A stretch of DNA of 24,105 nucleotides from an uncultured Oscillospiraceae bacterium. Lineage in GTDB: Bacteria > Bacillota > Clostridia > Oscillospirales > Ruminococcaceae. The position numbers and the translations under genes were made by a program. Shown piece by piece: positions 15,729 through 24,022 of this stretch (the stretch's first letter is position 1; each line of letters opens with the position of its first letter). The notes beneath the pieces are model-generated. The model did no database searches. It was given only the letters and a program-made list of their open reading frames with translations, and was not told where the DNA came from. The stretch spans positions 1-24,105 of the forward strand of contig CAUDDP010000028.1 of assembly GCA_958448395.1 (NCBI GenBank). The letters run 5' to 3'.

Positions 15729-16694
15729 ATGAAAACATTTCTGATACAACAAAATGACAGTGAACAGCGGGTAGACCGATTTCTGAAAAAAATGATACCC
15801 TCTCTGCCAAATAATCTACTCTATAAAGCTATCCGAAAAAAACAAATCAAAGTCAATCGAAAACGCTGTACTGGGGAAACAAAATTGCAAACTGGTGATG
15901 TTATTACCGTCTTTCTGCCGGATGACTTTCTGCAAACAACGCCAGCTGCTGTTGAAAAAACAGCACAGGGCAATGCTGACAAGCTTTCCGTTTGTTATGA
16001 GGATGACAATCTATTGATTTTATATAAACCCATTGGAATGTTGGTGCACAGTGACGCAAAACACACTGACAATTGTCTTGTCAATCATCTCCATGCTTAC
16101 TTACAGCAAAAAGGTGATTACCATCCCGAACAGGAACAGAGCTTTGCTCCTGCTATCTGCAATCGACTGGATCGCAACACAGAGGGATTGGTCATTGCTG
16201 CAAAAAATGCTGCTGCTCTACGGGAAATCAATCGCCTGATTCGAGAAAACCGCATCCAGAAAACCTATCTTTGTATTCTGACTGCAATCCCATCCCAATC
16301 AAAAGCAACATTGCATGCCTATCATTGGAAAGATACAAAAACCAATACTGTCAAGATTTCTGACCATCCGAAAACCAACTATCGGGAAATCTGCACGTCT
16401 TATCGTGTGTTGCAACAAAATGATGCACTCTGTTTAGCAGAAATTACACTGCATACCGGACGAACCCACCAAATTCGTGCCCACATGGCACACATCGGTG
16501 CACCGTTAGCAGGTGATAACAAGTATGGAAATCGACAGCGAAATCAACAGCTGCACTGTACCCACCAGCTGCTCTGTGCGTACCGATTGCAGTTTGAACC
16601 AAAATCAGATTCCTGCCTTTCCTACTTACAGCATCGCATCTTTACTGCACCGATTCCAGACTTTGTAAAGCACTTCTTTCCGCAATTCTCCTGA
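15729..16694 (+). CDS. RluA-family 23S rRNA/tRNA pseudouridine synthase
   Basis: 321 residues. An N-terminal S4 RNA-binding domain (about 12-75, QRVDRFLKKMIP...KQIKVNRKRC) precedes the catalytic domain. The family motif is CNRLDRNTEGLVI with catalytic Asp148 (the usual HRLD has Asn in place of His). Downstream is the conserved HTGRTHQIRAHMAHIGAPLAGD segment. It converts uridine to pseudouridine in structured RNA, most like RluC/RluD, but the target site cannot be assigned. It stands alone between a divergent radC-like gene and a convergent gat operon, and has an extended -10 promoter and an unusual leader. Confidence 0.93.
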   Translation: MKTFLIQQNDSEQRVDRFLKKMIPSLPNNLLYKAIRKKQIKVNRKRCTGETKLQTGDVITVFLPDDFLQTTPAAVEKTAQGNADKLSVCYEDDNLLILYKPIGMLVHSDAKHTDNCLVNHLHAYLQQKGDYHPEQEQSFAPAICNRLDRNTEGLVIAAKNAAALREINRLIRENRIQKTYLCILTAIPSQSKATLHAYHWKDTKTNTVKISDHPKTNYREICTSYRVLQQNDALCLAEITLHTGRTHQIRAHMAHIGAPLAGDNKYGNRQRNQQLHCTHQLLCAYRLQFEPKSDSCLSYLQHRIFTAPIPDFVKHFFPQFS

Positions 16695-16714
16695 CTTTCT
16701 ATCCCATGCAAGGA

Positions 16715-16753
16715 AAAGCATCCATCTGCAAAATATGCAGGTGGGTGCTTTTT
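16715..16753 (+). terminator. Terminator between the RluA-type gene and gatB
   Basis: A 15-bp stem (AAAGCATCCATCTGC / GCAGGTGGGTGCTTT, two G-U pairs) with a 7-base loop, ending in TTTTT. It stops the plus-strand RluA transcript. On the minus strand it lies 14 bp past the gatB stop and is followed by TTTTCC, so it may serve both. Confidence 0.85.
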
Positions 16754-16766
16754 GTTGATCTTTCGT

Positions 16767-18203
16767 TTATTCCGTCAACATACGAGTTACAATTTCCTTT
16801 ACAATGCCCGGATTTGCCTTGCCCTTGGAAGCCTTCATGCACTGACCAACCAAATAACCCAATGCATTGGTTTTCCCGTTCTTATAGTCTGTAACAGACT
16901 TCTCGTTATTCGCCAAAACATCCTTTGCCAACTGTTCCAGAAAATCGGTATCCGAATTCTGTGCCATTCCCTTTTCTTCGATGATAGCAAGCGGTTCTTT
17001 TCCAGTTTCCAGTATAATCTGGAAAACCTTTTTGGCAGCGGAGTTGGAAATAACCCCCTTTTCCACTTGTCCAACCAAATCGGTCAGACGCTGCGGTGTC
17101 AATGGTGTTTCACTAATCTTTTTACCAGTATCATTGGTAAACTTTGCAATATCAGACAAAATCCAGTTGCTGATGCTTTTCGGCTTGCAAGTGCCAATTT
17201 CATTGCAGGCATCAAACATACCAGAACGCTCCAGATCCTCTGCAATGAGGGTTGCATCCACCTGTGACAGTCCAAATTCCTTGACATACCGGCGAATTTT
17301 TGCATTTGGCAATTCTGGAATGGATTCCTTCAGGGCTGCAATTTTCTCTTCTGGTACCACAATTGTCAGCAAGTCCGGCTCTGGAAAATACCGATAGTCC
17401 TGTGCATCTTCCTTGCTTCGCATGGTATAACTCATGCCCTTGGCATCATCCCAACGGCGGGTTTCCTGTACAATCGTGCCGCCGGCTTCCAGCACCTCGA
17501 TTTGCCGCTTTGCTTCATATTCAATACCACGAACAGCCGCACTAAAGCTGTTGACGTTCTTCATCTCGCAGCGAGTACCGAATTCCGTGCTGCCTTTTTT
17601 CCGAACAGACACATTGACATCACAGCGAATCGAACCCTCCTGCATCTTACAGTCTGAAATGTTCAGATATTGCAAAATAGATTTGATCGTTTCCAGATAT
17701 GCCTTTGCCTCTGCACTGCTGCGAATATCTGGTTCGGATACAATTTCAATCAGCGGAACGCCGCAGCGGTTCAGGTCAACTAAGGAACCAGAAAAAGAAG
17801 CGTCATGCAGCAGCTTTCCGGCATCTTCTTCAATATGGATACGGGTTACACCAATCCGCTTTTCTTCTCCGTCCACCATAATATCCAGATAACCATGTTC
17901 ACACAGCGGTACTTCTGCCTGTGAAATCTGATATGCCTTCGGCAGATCCGGATAAAAATAATTTTTTCTATCCTGCTTACAAACGCTGTTTATGGTGCAA
18001 TTCATGGCATGTCCCATCTTAATGGCATATTCTACAACCTTTTCATTCAAGGTTGGCAGGGTACCCGGCATACCCATACAAACCGGACAAACCTGTGTAT
18101 TGACTTCCAGACCAAACGCATTCCGGCAGTTACAATAAATCTTAGAAGCGGTATTTAATTCCGCATGGACTTCCAGTCCGACAACCATTTCATATTCCTG
18201 CAT
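16767..18203 (-). CDS. gatB: Asp-tRNA(Asn)/Glu-tRNA(Gln) amidotransferase subunit B
   Basis: 478 residues from ATG 18203, the normal GatB length. AGGAGG lies about 8 bases upstream; the longer open frame to 18323 only runs into gatA. GatB binds the misacylated tRNA and activates the Glu or Asp side chain with ATP. Visible are the N-terminal MVVGLEVHAELNT, the DLPKAYQISQ segment, the kinase-like cradle region with EDAGKL and RCGVPLIEIVSEPD, and the C-terminal YqeY-like tail domain (about 330-478). It is the last gene of the ligA-gatCAB run. Its presence implies that the cell makes Gln-tRNA and/or Asn-tRNA by transamidation. Confidence 0.98.
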   Translation of the reverse strand: MQEYEMVVGLEVHAELNTASKIYCNCRNAFGLEVNTQVCPVCMGMPGTLPTLNEKVVEYAIKMGHAMNCTINSVCKQDRKNYFYPDLPKAYQISQAEVPLCEHGYLDIMVDGEEKRIGVTRIHIEEDAGKLLHDASFSGSLVDLNRCGVPLIEIVSEPDIRSSAEAKAYLETIKSILQYLNISDCKMQEGSIRCDVNVSVRKKGSTEFGTRCEMKNVNSFSAAVRGIEYEAKRQIEVLEAGGTIVQETRRWDDAKGMSYTMRSKEDAQDYRYFPEPDLLTIVVPEEKIAALKESIPELPNAKIRRYVKEFGLSQVDATLIAEDLERSGMFDACNEIGTCKPKSISNWILSDIAKFTNDTGKKISETPLTPQRLTDLVGQVEKGVISNSAAKKVFQIILETGKEPLAIIEEKGMAQNSDTDFLEQLAKDVLANNEKSVTDYKNGKTNALGYLVGQCMKASKGKANPGIVKEIVTRMLTE

Positions 18204-18228
18204 GGTGTTTTCCTCCTCCCAAGCTCTC

Positions 18229-19692
18229 TTAAAGTGTCTGCGGCATACAAGAAAAACCGCCGCAAAGCTGCTCGTAAGCATCTGCCGCACCCAGAATTGT
18301 CTGCTCTGCAAACTTTGCACCAATCATCTGCATCCCAATCGGCAGACCGCTTTCTGTCTTTCCGCATGGAACACTGATTGCCGGCAAACCTGCAATGTTG
18401 ACTGGAACAGTGCAAACATCACCACTGTACATTTTCAGCGGATCATCCACCTGCTCTCCCAACCGGAATGCTGGTGTTGGATAGGTCGGAGTAATAATCA
18501 CATCACACTGCTGGAAGGCGGCTGCAAATTCCTGTGCAATCTGCCGCTGTACCAGTTTTGCCTTCTTATAATATGCATCATAGAAACCAGAACTTAATAC
18601 AAATGTGCCCAGCATAATCCGTCGCTTGACTTCATCGCCAAATCCCTCACTTCTGGTACGCTCGTACATATCGGTTAAGCCATCATAGTTTGCTGCACGA
18701 TAGCCATACTTAACACCATCAAACCGTGCCAGATTAGAAGAAGCTTCCGCAGACGCAATAATATAGTAGGTATTGACTGCATATTCTGTACTCGGCAAAG
18801 AAATTTCCTTGACAACTGCACCATTTGCCTCCAGCAAACGGACAGCATTCATAACCGCTTTCTTAACTGTATCATCTATGCCAGCTCCGAAATATTCCTT
18901 CGGCAAGCCGATTTTTAAACCGGAAACACTGCTACCTTGCAAAGCAGCTGCAAAGTCCGGATAGGTGCGATAAGCAGACGTGGCATCCATATTATCATGC
19001 CCACAAATCAAACTGTACAGCATGGCAACATCCTTGACAGATTTACCGATTGGTCCAATCTGATCCAAAGAAGAAGCAAATGCCACCAGACCATAACGGG
19101 AAACACTGCCATAGGTCGGCTTCAGTCCGACTGTTCCGCAGAAAGAGGACGGCTGCCGGATAGAACCACCAGTATCAGAACCCAATGTGACAATGGCTTC
19201 TCCTGCTGCAACCGCTGCCGCAGAACCACCAGAAGAACCACCTGGTACACAATCCAGATTGTGCGGATTGTGTGTCTTCTTAATGTAAGAAGTTTCTGTG
19301 GAAGAACCCATTGCAAATTCGTCCATGTTCAATTTCCCTGTGATAACCATCTTAGCATCTCGAATCGGCTGCATAACCGTAGCATCAAACGGCGGTACAT
19401 ACTGCTCCAGCATCTTAGAAGCACAGGTTGTCCGCAATCCCTTAGTGGAAATGTTGTCCTTAATGCCAATTGGAATCCCTGCCAACGGATGCAGAGATTC
19501 TCCAGCTGCTCTTGCTTGGTCAACGACTTCTGCCTGTTTTAATGCATCTTCGCACTGCGTGACATATGCTCCAACCTTTTCCTCCACTGCTGCAATACGT
19601 CCCTGTACAGACTGACAGAGTTCCACTGCACTGCATTCTTTCTTTTGCAGCATCTCTGACAGTACAGAGGCTGTCTGTTCAAAAAGCTCCAT
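18229..19692 (-). CDS. gatA: Asp-tRNA(Asn)/Glu-tRNA(Gln) amidotransferase subunit A
   Basis: 487 residues, full length. GatA hydrolyses glutamine and channels ammonia to GatB. The amidase-signature triad is intact: Lys78 (GIPIGIKDN), cis-Ser153 (GGSSGGSAAA) and nucleophile Ser177 (GSDTGGSIRQP). The one-residue offset from the Staphylococcus aureus numbering (79/154/178, from memory) fits the family. GAGGGAGG lies about 10 bases before the ATG. The gaps are 18 bp to gatC and 25 bp to gatB, giving the standard CAB order. Confidence 0.98.
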   Translation of the reverse strand: MELFEQTASVLSEMLQKKECSAVELCQSVQGRIAAVEEKVGAYVTQCEDALKQAEVVDQARAAGESLHPLAGIPIGIKDNISTKGLRTTCASKMLEQYVPPFDATVMQPIRDAKMVITGKLNMDEFAMGSSTETSYIKKTHNPHNLDCVPGGSSGGSAAAVAAGEAIVTLGSDTGGSIRQPSSFCGTVGLKPTYGSVSRYGLVAFASSLDQIGPIGKSVKDVAMLYSLICGHDNMDATSAYRTYPDFAAALQGSSVSGLKIGLPKEYFGAGIDDTVKKAVMNAVRLLEANGAVVKEISLPSTEYAVNTYYIIASAEASSNLARFDGVKYGYRAANYDGLTDMYERTRSEGFGDEVKRRIMLGTFVLSSGFYDAYYKKAKLVQRQIAQEFAAAFQQCDVIITPTYPTPAFRLGEQVDDPLKMYSGDVCTVPVNIAGLPAISVPCGKTESGLPIGMQMIGAKFAEQTILGAADAYEQLCGGFSCMPQTL

Positions 19693-19710
19693 GTTTCTTT
19701 TGCCTCCCTC

Positions 19711-19980
19711 TTATTCTACAGTTTTCGGTACGACCAAACAGCCTGCCTGCACCTCTGGGGCATTGGCAAGCATCTCTTCTCGCTTAAACTTATGTTCTTT
19801 TGCCACATCCTCTCGCAATTGCATGGCATTATTTGGATCTACAGTCAACGTATCACTGACATCTGGCAAATGATCTACCATTGACACAATAGACTCCATG
19901 TCCTTTTCAAACTTTGTAATCTGCTCTGGCTCAAGATGCAGCCGGGACAGCTTTGCAATGTGTGCAATATCAATTTTCAT
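19711..19980 (-). CDS. gatC: Asp-tRNA(Asn)/Glu-tRNA(Gln) amidotransferase subunit C
   Basis: 89 residues from ATG 19980 (KIDIAHIAKLSRLHLEPEQI), with GAAAGGTG 9 bases upstream. GatC is the small subunit that wraps GatA and GatB together. The family pattern is clear: the N-terminal helix pair, then the extended VDPNNAMQLREDVA region and the C-terminal ANAPEVQAGCLVVPKTVE. An in-frame frame extends to 20037 but overlaps ligA and does not match the family N-terminus. It starts 20 bp after the ligA stop, so translation is probably coupled. Confidence 0.95.
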   Translation of the reverse strand: MKIDIAHIAKLSRLHLEPEQITKFEKDMESIVSMVDHLPDVSDTLTVDPNNAMQLREDVAKEHKFKREEMLANAPEVQAGCLVVPKTVE

Positions 19981-20000
19981 GAAATAAAACACCTTTCCTT

Positions 20001-21983
20001 TCATTTTGTATGGGCAAGCAACTCCTGCTCTGTCCAAATTGGAATGCCAAGTTCCTCTGCCTTTTGCAGCTTGCTGCCTGCTTCCTCTCCAGCAACCACA
20101 TAGGTAGTTTTCTTAGAGACACTGCCGCTCACCTTTCCGCCGAATCGCTCAATCAACGCCTTGGCTTCTGAGCGTTTCATAGTCGGTAGCGTACCAGTCA
20201 GCACAAATGTCATCTTCTCAAATCGCTTATCTGTCAGTACGGTTCTAGCGTACTGCATATTGACACCATATTCCTGAAGCTCTGCAATTAAATGCTGCAT
20301 ATGCGGTTCCTGGAATGCATCCACCACACTTTCCGCCATCACCATACCGAATCCTTCAATTTCGGCAATCTGCTCTGCACTTGCCTGCACAATGGCATCC
20401 ATAGATGGAAACGCCTCACATAACAGTTTTGCAGCTTGCAAGCCAATATTCCGAATCCCAAGCCCAAAAATCAGACGAGGCAGTGGATTCTGTTTGGAAT
20501 TTGCAATTGCTTGTAGTAAGTTTTCGGCTGATTTTTCTGCAAAACGATCCAATTGCAGCAACTGTTCTTTTTCTAAAATATATAAATCTGCAACAGAATG
20601 CAGATACCCTGCATTTTGCAAAGCAATGATATTCTGCGGCCCTAGTCCCTCAATATTCATCGCATCTTTGGAAGCAAAATGAATCATTCTCTTGAGTAGC
20701 TGTGCCGGACAATCCGGATTGGGACAGCGTAATGCACTTTCTTCTGCATCCCTGACCGCTTCTGTACCGCAAACCGGACAAACTGCCGGCATTTGATACG
20801 GAACAGCATTTGGCTGATGTGCAGCTGCACGTACAACTTCTGGAATAATTTCACCAGCTTTTCGCACCACAATGGTATCTCCCAAACAAATACCCTTCTC
20901 TGAGATGAAATCCTGATTGTGCAGTGTGGCACGGGAAACATCCGTTCCTGCAAGGCGAATGGGTTGGAATACTGCTACAGGAGTGATTACACCAGTTCTG
21001 CCAACACTGTTGACGATTTCCAACAGCTCCGTTTCCTTTTCCTCTGGTGGAAATTTATATGCCACTGCCCACTTTGGTACTTTTGCAGTCGCCCCCATTT
21101 CCTCCCGCTGTGCAAAGTCATTGACCTTTACCACAACGCCATCAATGTCATAAGAAAATTGTTCCCGTCCTGTACCAACTACCTGCAAGGCATCTAACAC
21201 CTGCTGCAGTGTCTCTAACGGTTGTGTTGCCTGCACCACCTTCATGCCAAGCTGCTGCAAGTAGTCCAGAGACTGCCGATGTGTGGTCAGAGTGACACCA
21301 TCCACCTGCTGCACATTAAAAATTAAAATATCCAAACCACGTTTTGCTGTAATCGCAGCATCCTTCTGCCGCAACGAACCAGAAGCAGCATTGCGAGGAT
21401 TCTTAAAGGGCGTTTCACCATTCAGTTCCTGTTCGGCTGTCAGGGAAAGAAACCGTTCTCTTGGCATATAGACTTCTCCCCGTACTTCCAGAAACGGCGG
21501 TGCGTTTTCCAGTTGCAACGGAATGGAACGAATGGTTTTCAGGTTTTCTGTGACATCTTCCCCCACAAAACCGTCCCCTCGTGTAGAACCTCTTGTGAAT
21601 ACACCATTGACGTATTCCAAAGAAACGGATAACCCATCAATTTTAGGTTCTACAATAAACTGCGGCACAGTAAATTGCTCTTTGCAGCGTGTGACAAAAG
21701 CAGAAACCTCCTCATAAGAAAAGACATCCTGCAAACTCATCATTTGTACGGTATGCGGTACTTTTTCAAATGTACTCGCAGCCATACCGCCAACACGCTG
21801 TGTTGGCGAAGTGGGCAGCTGCAAAGACGGGAATTCTGTTTCCAGCTGCCGCAGCTCCTGCATCATTTCATCATAGGAAAAATCAGAAACCGACGGATCA
21901 TTTAAAACATAATAGCGGTAATTATGGTTTTCCAATTCTTTGGAAAGCATTGCAATCCGCTCTTTTGCTTCTGCAAGTTCCAT
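20001..21983 (-). CDS. ligA: NAD-dependent DNA ligase
   Basis: 660 residues with the full bacterial LigA layout. The N-terminal Ia domain with NAD-binding Tyr residues (NHNYRYYVLNDPSVSD) is followed by the adenylation domain with nucleophile Lys114 in VEPKIDGLS, then the OB fold. The zinc finger has C402, C405, C420 and C425. Helix-hairpin-helix repeats and a C-terminal BRCT domain (about 585-660, FVLTGTLPTMKRSEAKAL) complete it. It seals nicks in replication and repair. GGAGG lies 9 bases before the ATG. It leads the ligA-gatC-gatA-gatB run, with its own promoter just upstream. Ligation and tRNA amidation are not related functionally; both are essential housekeeping. Confidence 0.98.
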   Translation of the reverse strand: MELAEAKERIAMLSKELENHNYRYYVLNDPSVSDFSYDEMMQELRQLETEFPSLQLPTSPTQRVGGMAASTFEKVPHTVQMMSLQDVFSYEEVSAFVTRCKEQFTVPQFIVEPKIDGLSVSLEYVNGVFTRGSTRGDGFVGEDVTENLKTIRSIPLQLENAPPFLEVRGEVYMPRERFLSLTAEQELNGETPFKNPRNAASGSLRQKDAAITAKRGLDILIFNVQQVDGVTLTTHRQSLDYLQQLGMKVVQATQPLETLQQVLDALQVVGTGREQFSYDIDGVVVKVNDFAQREEMGATAKVPKWAVAYKFPPEEKETELLEIVNSVGRTGVITPVAVFQPIRLAGTDVSRATLHNQDFISEKGICLGDTIVVRKAGEIIPEVVRAAAHQPNAVPYQMPAVCPVCGTEAVRDAEESALRCPNPDCPAQLLKRMIHFASKDAMNIEGLGPQNIIALQNAGYLHSVADLYILEKEQLLQLDRFAEKSAENLLQAIANSKQNPLPRLIFGLGIRNIGLQAAKLLCEAFPSMDAIVQASAEQIAEIEGFGMVMAESVVDAFQEPHMQHLIAELQEYGVNMQYARTVLTDKRFEKMTFVLTGTLPTMKRSEAKALIERFGGKVSGSVSKKTTYVVAGEEAGSKLQKAEELGIPIWTEQELLAHTK

Positions 21984-22018
21984 ATTTTTATTCCTCCATA
22001 CGTATGTTCTTGCCGTTC

Positions 22019-22027
22019 CCTATTATA
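22019..22027 (-). promoter_or_regulatory. Promoter -10 for ligA-gatCAB
   Basis: On the minus strand the sequence is TGG-TATAAT is a perfect -10 with the extended TGn, the -10 itself at 22027-22022. The -35 region is weak (TGGTTC at 17-base spacing). The start would give a leader of about 30 bases before the ligA ATG at 21983. Confidence 0.6.
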
Positions 22028-22074
22028 CCACATTTCTTTCCAAAGAACCACTGCTTTCATGATTTTTTCAGGAT

Positions 22075-22719
22075 TTATTCACCAAATACTACATAGGCGT
22101 CTGGCACCGTTCCCACCAGAATCGTCTCTGTCAAAAGATAGGAAAATTGTGCTGTCGTAGTGGTACGGTAAAAAGGAGCCGCTGCCTGTAATGTTACTGT
22201 TACATCTGCCCGAATGGTGTGACACGTCTGATTGATACCGGCAGACTCCAGTTGGCTAACCAATTTGACATCTGCTACCCCAACCGGCAGCATTTTCATT
22301 TGAAGGGTCGGCCCTCTTCCAGCAAACAGCCAAACACCGGTTGCAGTACCGAGGGAAACGGGAAAAGTCTCTTCTCTGGCAGTCTGCAAGTCTTTGTTAA
22401 TCTGTGTCAATAACTGTGCCTGTATCTGATTGATATGTGCGGTCAGCGTCTCCACTGCTGTGACATTGCCATTTTCATCATAGAGTAGGACTGCAAAATC
22501 AGAATACGTATCACCGTTTCCCTGTAGCACAGTGTGTACACTTTCTCCAATCTGCACAGAAGCAGCAGAACGACACTCTTGTGCACAGACCGCCAGCACA
22601 TCCGGACGAATCCAGCGATCCAACTGCACCAAACCAAACAGCATACCGGTTAAAATTAAAATACTCCATAAAAAAAATTGGATCTGTCTTTTCTGCATTT
22701 GGGCGGTTTTTCTTCTCAA
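22075..22719 (-). CDS. yunB: YunB-like sporulation protein
   Basis: About 214 residues from TTG 22719; AGGAG (22731-22727) lies 7 bases from it, whereas the ATG at 22734 contains that AGGAG just downstream and has no ribosome site of its own. A basic N-terminus is followed by one membrane helix (QFFLWSILILTGMLFGLVQL). The outer domain contains NQIQAQLLTQINKDLQ, the SLGTATGVWLFAGRGP segment and a C-terminal ETILVGTVPDAYV, all typical of YunB. In Bacillus subtilis yunB belongs to the mother-cell sporulation regulon; the molecular role is not well defined. It indicates a spore-forming lineage. The unusual point is the terminator hairpin ending only about 23 bp before its start, leaving little room for a promoter. 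Confidence 0.88.
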   Translation of the reverse strand: MRRKTAQMQKRQIQFFLWSILILTGMLFGLVQLDRWIRPDVLAVCAQECRSAASVQIGESVHTVLQGNGDTYSDFAVLLYDENGNVTAVETLTAHINQIQAQLLTQINKDLQTAREETFPVSLGTATGVWLFAGRGPTLQMKMLPVGVADVKLVSQLESAGINQTCHTIRADVTVTLQAAAPFYRTTTTAQFSYLLTETILVGTVPDAYVVFGE

Positions 22720-22726
22720 TGCCTTG

Positions 22727-22731
22727 CTCCT
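22727..22731 (-). promoter_or_regulatory. Ribosome binding site that favours a TTG start for yunB
   Basis: AGGAG on the minus strand, 7 bases before TTG 22719. The ATG at 22734 overlaps the terminator tail and has no SD. Confidence 0.6.
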
Positions 22732-22734
22732 CAT

Positions 22735-22762
22735 ATAAAAAAGGGCGGCTCATGAGCCGCCC
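22735..22762 (-). terminator. Strong terminator after the cysteine-rich gene
   Basis: GGGCGGCTCATGAGCCGCCC (22743-22762) is a perfect 20-bp palindrome. On the minus strand it is followed by TTTTTT. It ends the transcript of the cysteine-rich gene that stops at 22792. Its U-tract runs directly into the yunB translation start region. Confidence 0.9.
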
Positions 22763-22791
22763 AACGAAAAACAAATCATACAGGTATTACG

Positions 22792-23577
22792 TTACAGCGG
22801 TTTTTCATCTTCTTCCGTACGATCAGGGGTACCACAACCGCAATCAGAAGAAAAAGCATCCCCTATCCCATTGACAGAACCGGGTGAGAATTCTTCTGCT
22901 GGAAAACGAATTTTATCAAAAACTGCACAAGGAGATTCCGTATCGGCACGACACTCCTTTGTGGGAATGGTATACTCATAAGTTGGCACTAAAATGGTAA
23001 CGGGACGAAATAATTCCACAACAGAAAACAACCCCAGTGTCATGATAACAGTACGGATTGGCACTGCACTGCTGCCTTCTGGTGATGCTGGACAAACCAT
23101 GCCCACTCTGGTTTCCAGTGCAATTGGTTCCACAACCTGTACCGCAGCAGTCGGTAAGTTGATACTCTCACAACATTCACTTTCTTGTTTGCAGGGCTTG
23201 CCATTGCTGAAAAACGTTTTACTGCTGCTTTCGCCGCCATATAAGATCACATTTTTTCCAGCATATGCCGTTCCTGTCAACAAGGTTGGACTACCACAGG
23301 CTCGTTCATATGCCATCAACTCTACTCGAAATGTATACGTCAGATCAACGGAGAAAAAACCACGATTAAACGGAACCGGCTCAATGTTCATGCAGATATC
23401 CGAGACTTTTACACAACGACTCTTCACCAGCGTTACATTTGGCGACAGTTCTCCGCAGTCCAACAAAACCTGCACATTGGACAGACAATCCCGATCACTG
23501 CAACTGTCAAAGACACGGTCTACTTTAATGGGTACAGCATCCGGACAGGTGTCCGGCATCGGATGAAATTTGCTCAT
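22792..23577 (-). CDS. Cysteine-rich conserved protein of unknown function
   Basis: 261 residues from ATG 23577 (SKFHPMPDTCPDAVP). GGGAGG (23590-23585) is 7 bases upstream, whereas the ATG at 23592 overlaps that site. No signal peptide or membrane helix is evident, so it is probably cytoplasmic or coat-located. It has 15 Cys, including DSCSDRDC near the N-terminus, ESECCES in the middle and SSDCGCGTPD at the end. The stretch EPVPFNRGFFSVDLTYTFRV is also distinctive. I recall proteins with this N-terminal DSCSDKDC pattern as common hypothetical proteins in clostridia, but cannot check. The high Cys content and the yunB neighbour make a spore-layer role thinkable; it is not shown. A strong terminator follows it. 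Confidence 0.82.
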   Translation of the reverse strand: MSKFHPMPDTCPDAVPIKVDRVFDSCSDRDCLSNVQVLLDCGELSPNVTLVKSRCVKVSDICMNIEPVPFNRGFFSVDLTYTFRVELMAYERACGSPTLLTGTAYAGKNVILYGGESSSKTFFSNGKPCKQESECCESINLPTAAVQVVEPIALETRVGMVCPASPEGSSAVPIRTVIMTLGLFSVVELFRPVTILVPTYEYTIPTKECRADTESPCAVFDKIRFPAEEFSPGSVNGIGDAFSSDCGCGTPDRTEEDEKPL

Positions 23578-23584
23578 AGAAACG

Positions 23585-23590
23585 CCTCCC
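23585..23590 (-). promoter_or_regulatory. Ribosome binding site that fixes the start of the cysteine-rich protein
   Basis: GGGAGG on the minus strand, 7 bases before ATG 23577. It lies inside the first codons of the longer frame starting at 23592, which is therefore unlikely. Confidence 0.75.
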
Positions 23591-23676
23591 ATGAAAACAT
23601 AGTCAAAGCAGGTGGGTTCTGCTTCTCTACAGTCTATTCAATGGGATCCTATTTTGTGACTGATACAGCAAAATCT

Positions 23677-24021
23677 TTATGTTTCCGTGTTGTACATCTC
23701 CCGGAAGAAACAGCTGTACGAACCAGTATGACAAGCCACGCCGGTTTGTTCTACATTGACCAGCAAGGTATCATTGTCACAATCGCTGTATATACTAATA
23801 ACCTTCTGCAAATGTCCAGAAGTGGCACCCTTGTTCCAAAGTTCCTGACGGGAACGACTCCAAAACCAAGTGTAGCCCGTTTCCAATGTCTTTTTCAGAC
23901 TTTCCCGATTCATATACGCCAACATCAATACCGTTTTCGTATTGTACTCATAGACAATTGCCGGGATCAGTTCCCCTTTTTCAAAATAGGTTTCTAAGTG
24001 ATTTGGGTCGATTTTTAGCAT
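23677..24021 (-). CDS. hisI: Phosphoribosyl-AMP cyclohydrolase
   Basis: 114 residues from ATG 24021, with AAAGGA 7 bases upstream. It opens the purine ring of PR-AMP, the third step of histidine synthesis. The metal-binding residues are all present: D80, C81, D82, D84 (DCDND), C97 (ACHTG) and C104, with the C-x15-C-x6-C spacing of the family. ATSGHLQ is the substrate loop. It is the stand-alone form, not the HisI-HisE fusion; hisE is not in the window. The frame is open back to TTG 24090 but that N-terminus is unlike the family. It begins 1 base after the stop of an upstream open frame, so it may be the end of a longer operon entering from the right. Confidence 0.96.
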   Translation of the reverse strand: MLKIDPNHLETYFEKGELIPAIVYEYNTKTVLMLAYMNRESLKKTLETGYTWFWSRSRQELWNKGATSGHLQKVISIYSDCDNDTLLVNVEQTGVACHTGSYSCFFREMYNTET

Positions 24022-24022
24022 C

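Noticed and set aside
21984..22010. GAACATACGTAT-like element before ligA, and a similar GAACATGTAT element before uvrB (about 14735-14750), as LexA/SOS boxes
   Set aside because: Neither has the second GTTC half-site of the Firmicutes consensus GAAC-N4-GTTC. The resemblance is limited to one half, so SOS control is not supported.
23606..23624. AAGCAG/CTGCTT hairpin after hisI as a terminator
   Set aside because: Six-bp stem and no U-tract follows it, so I could not support termination there.
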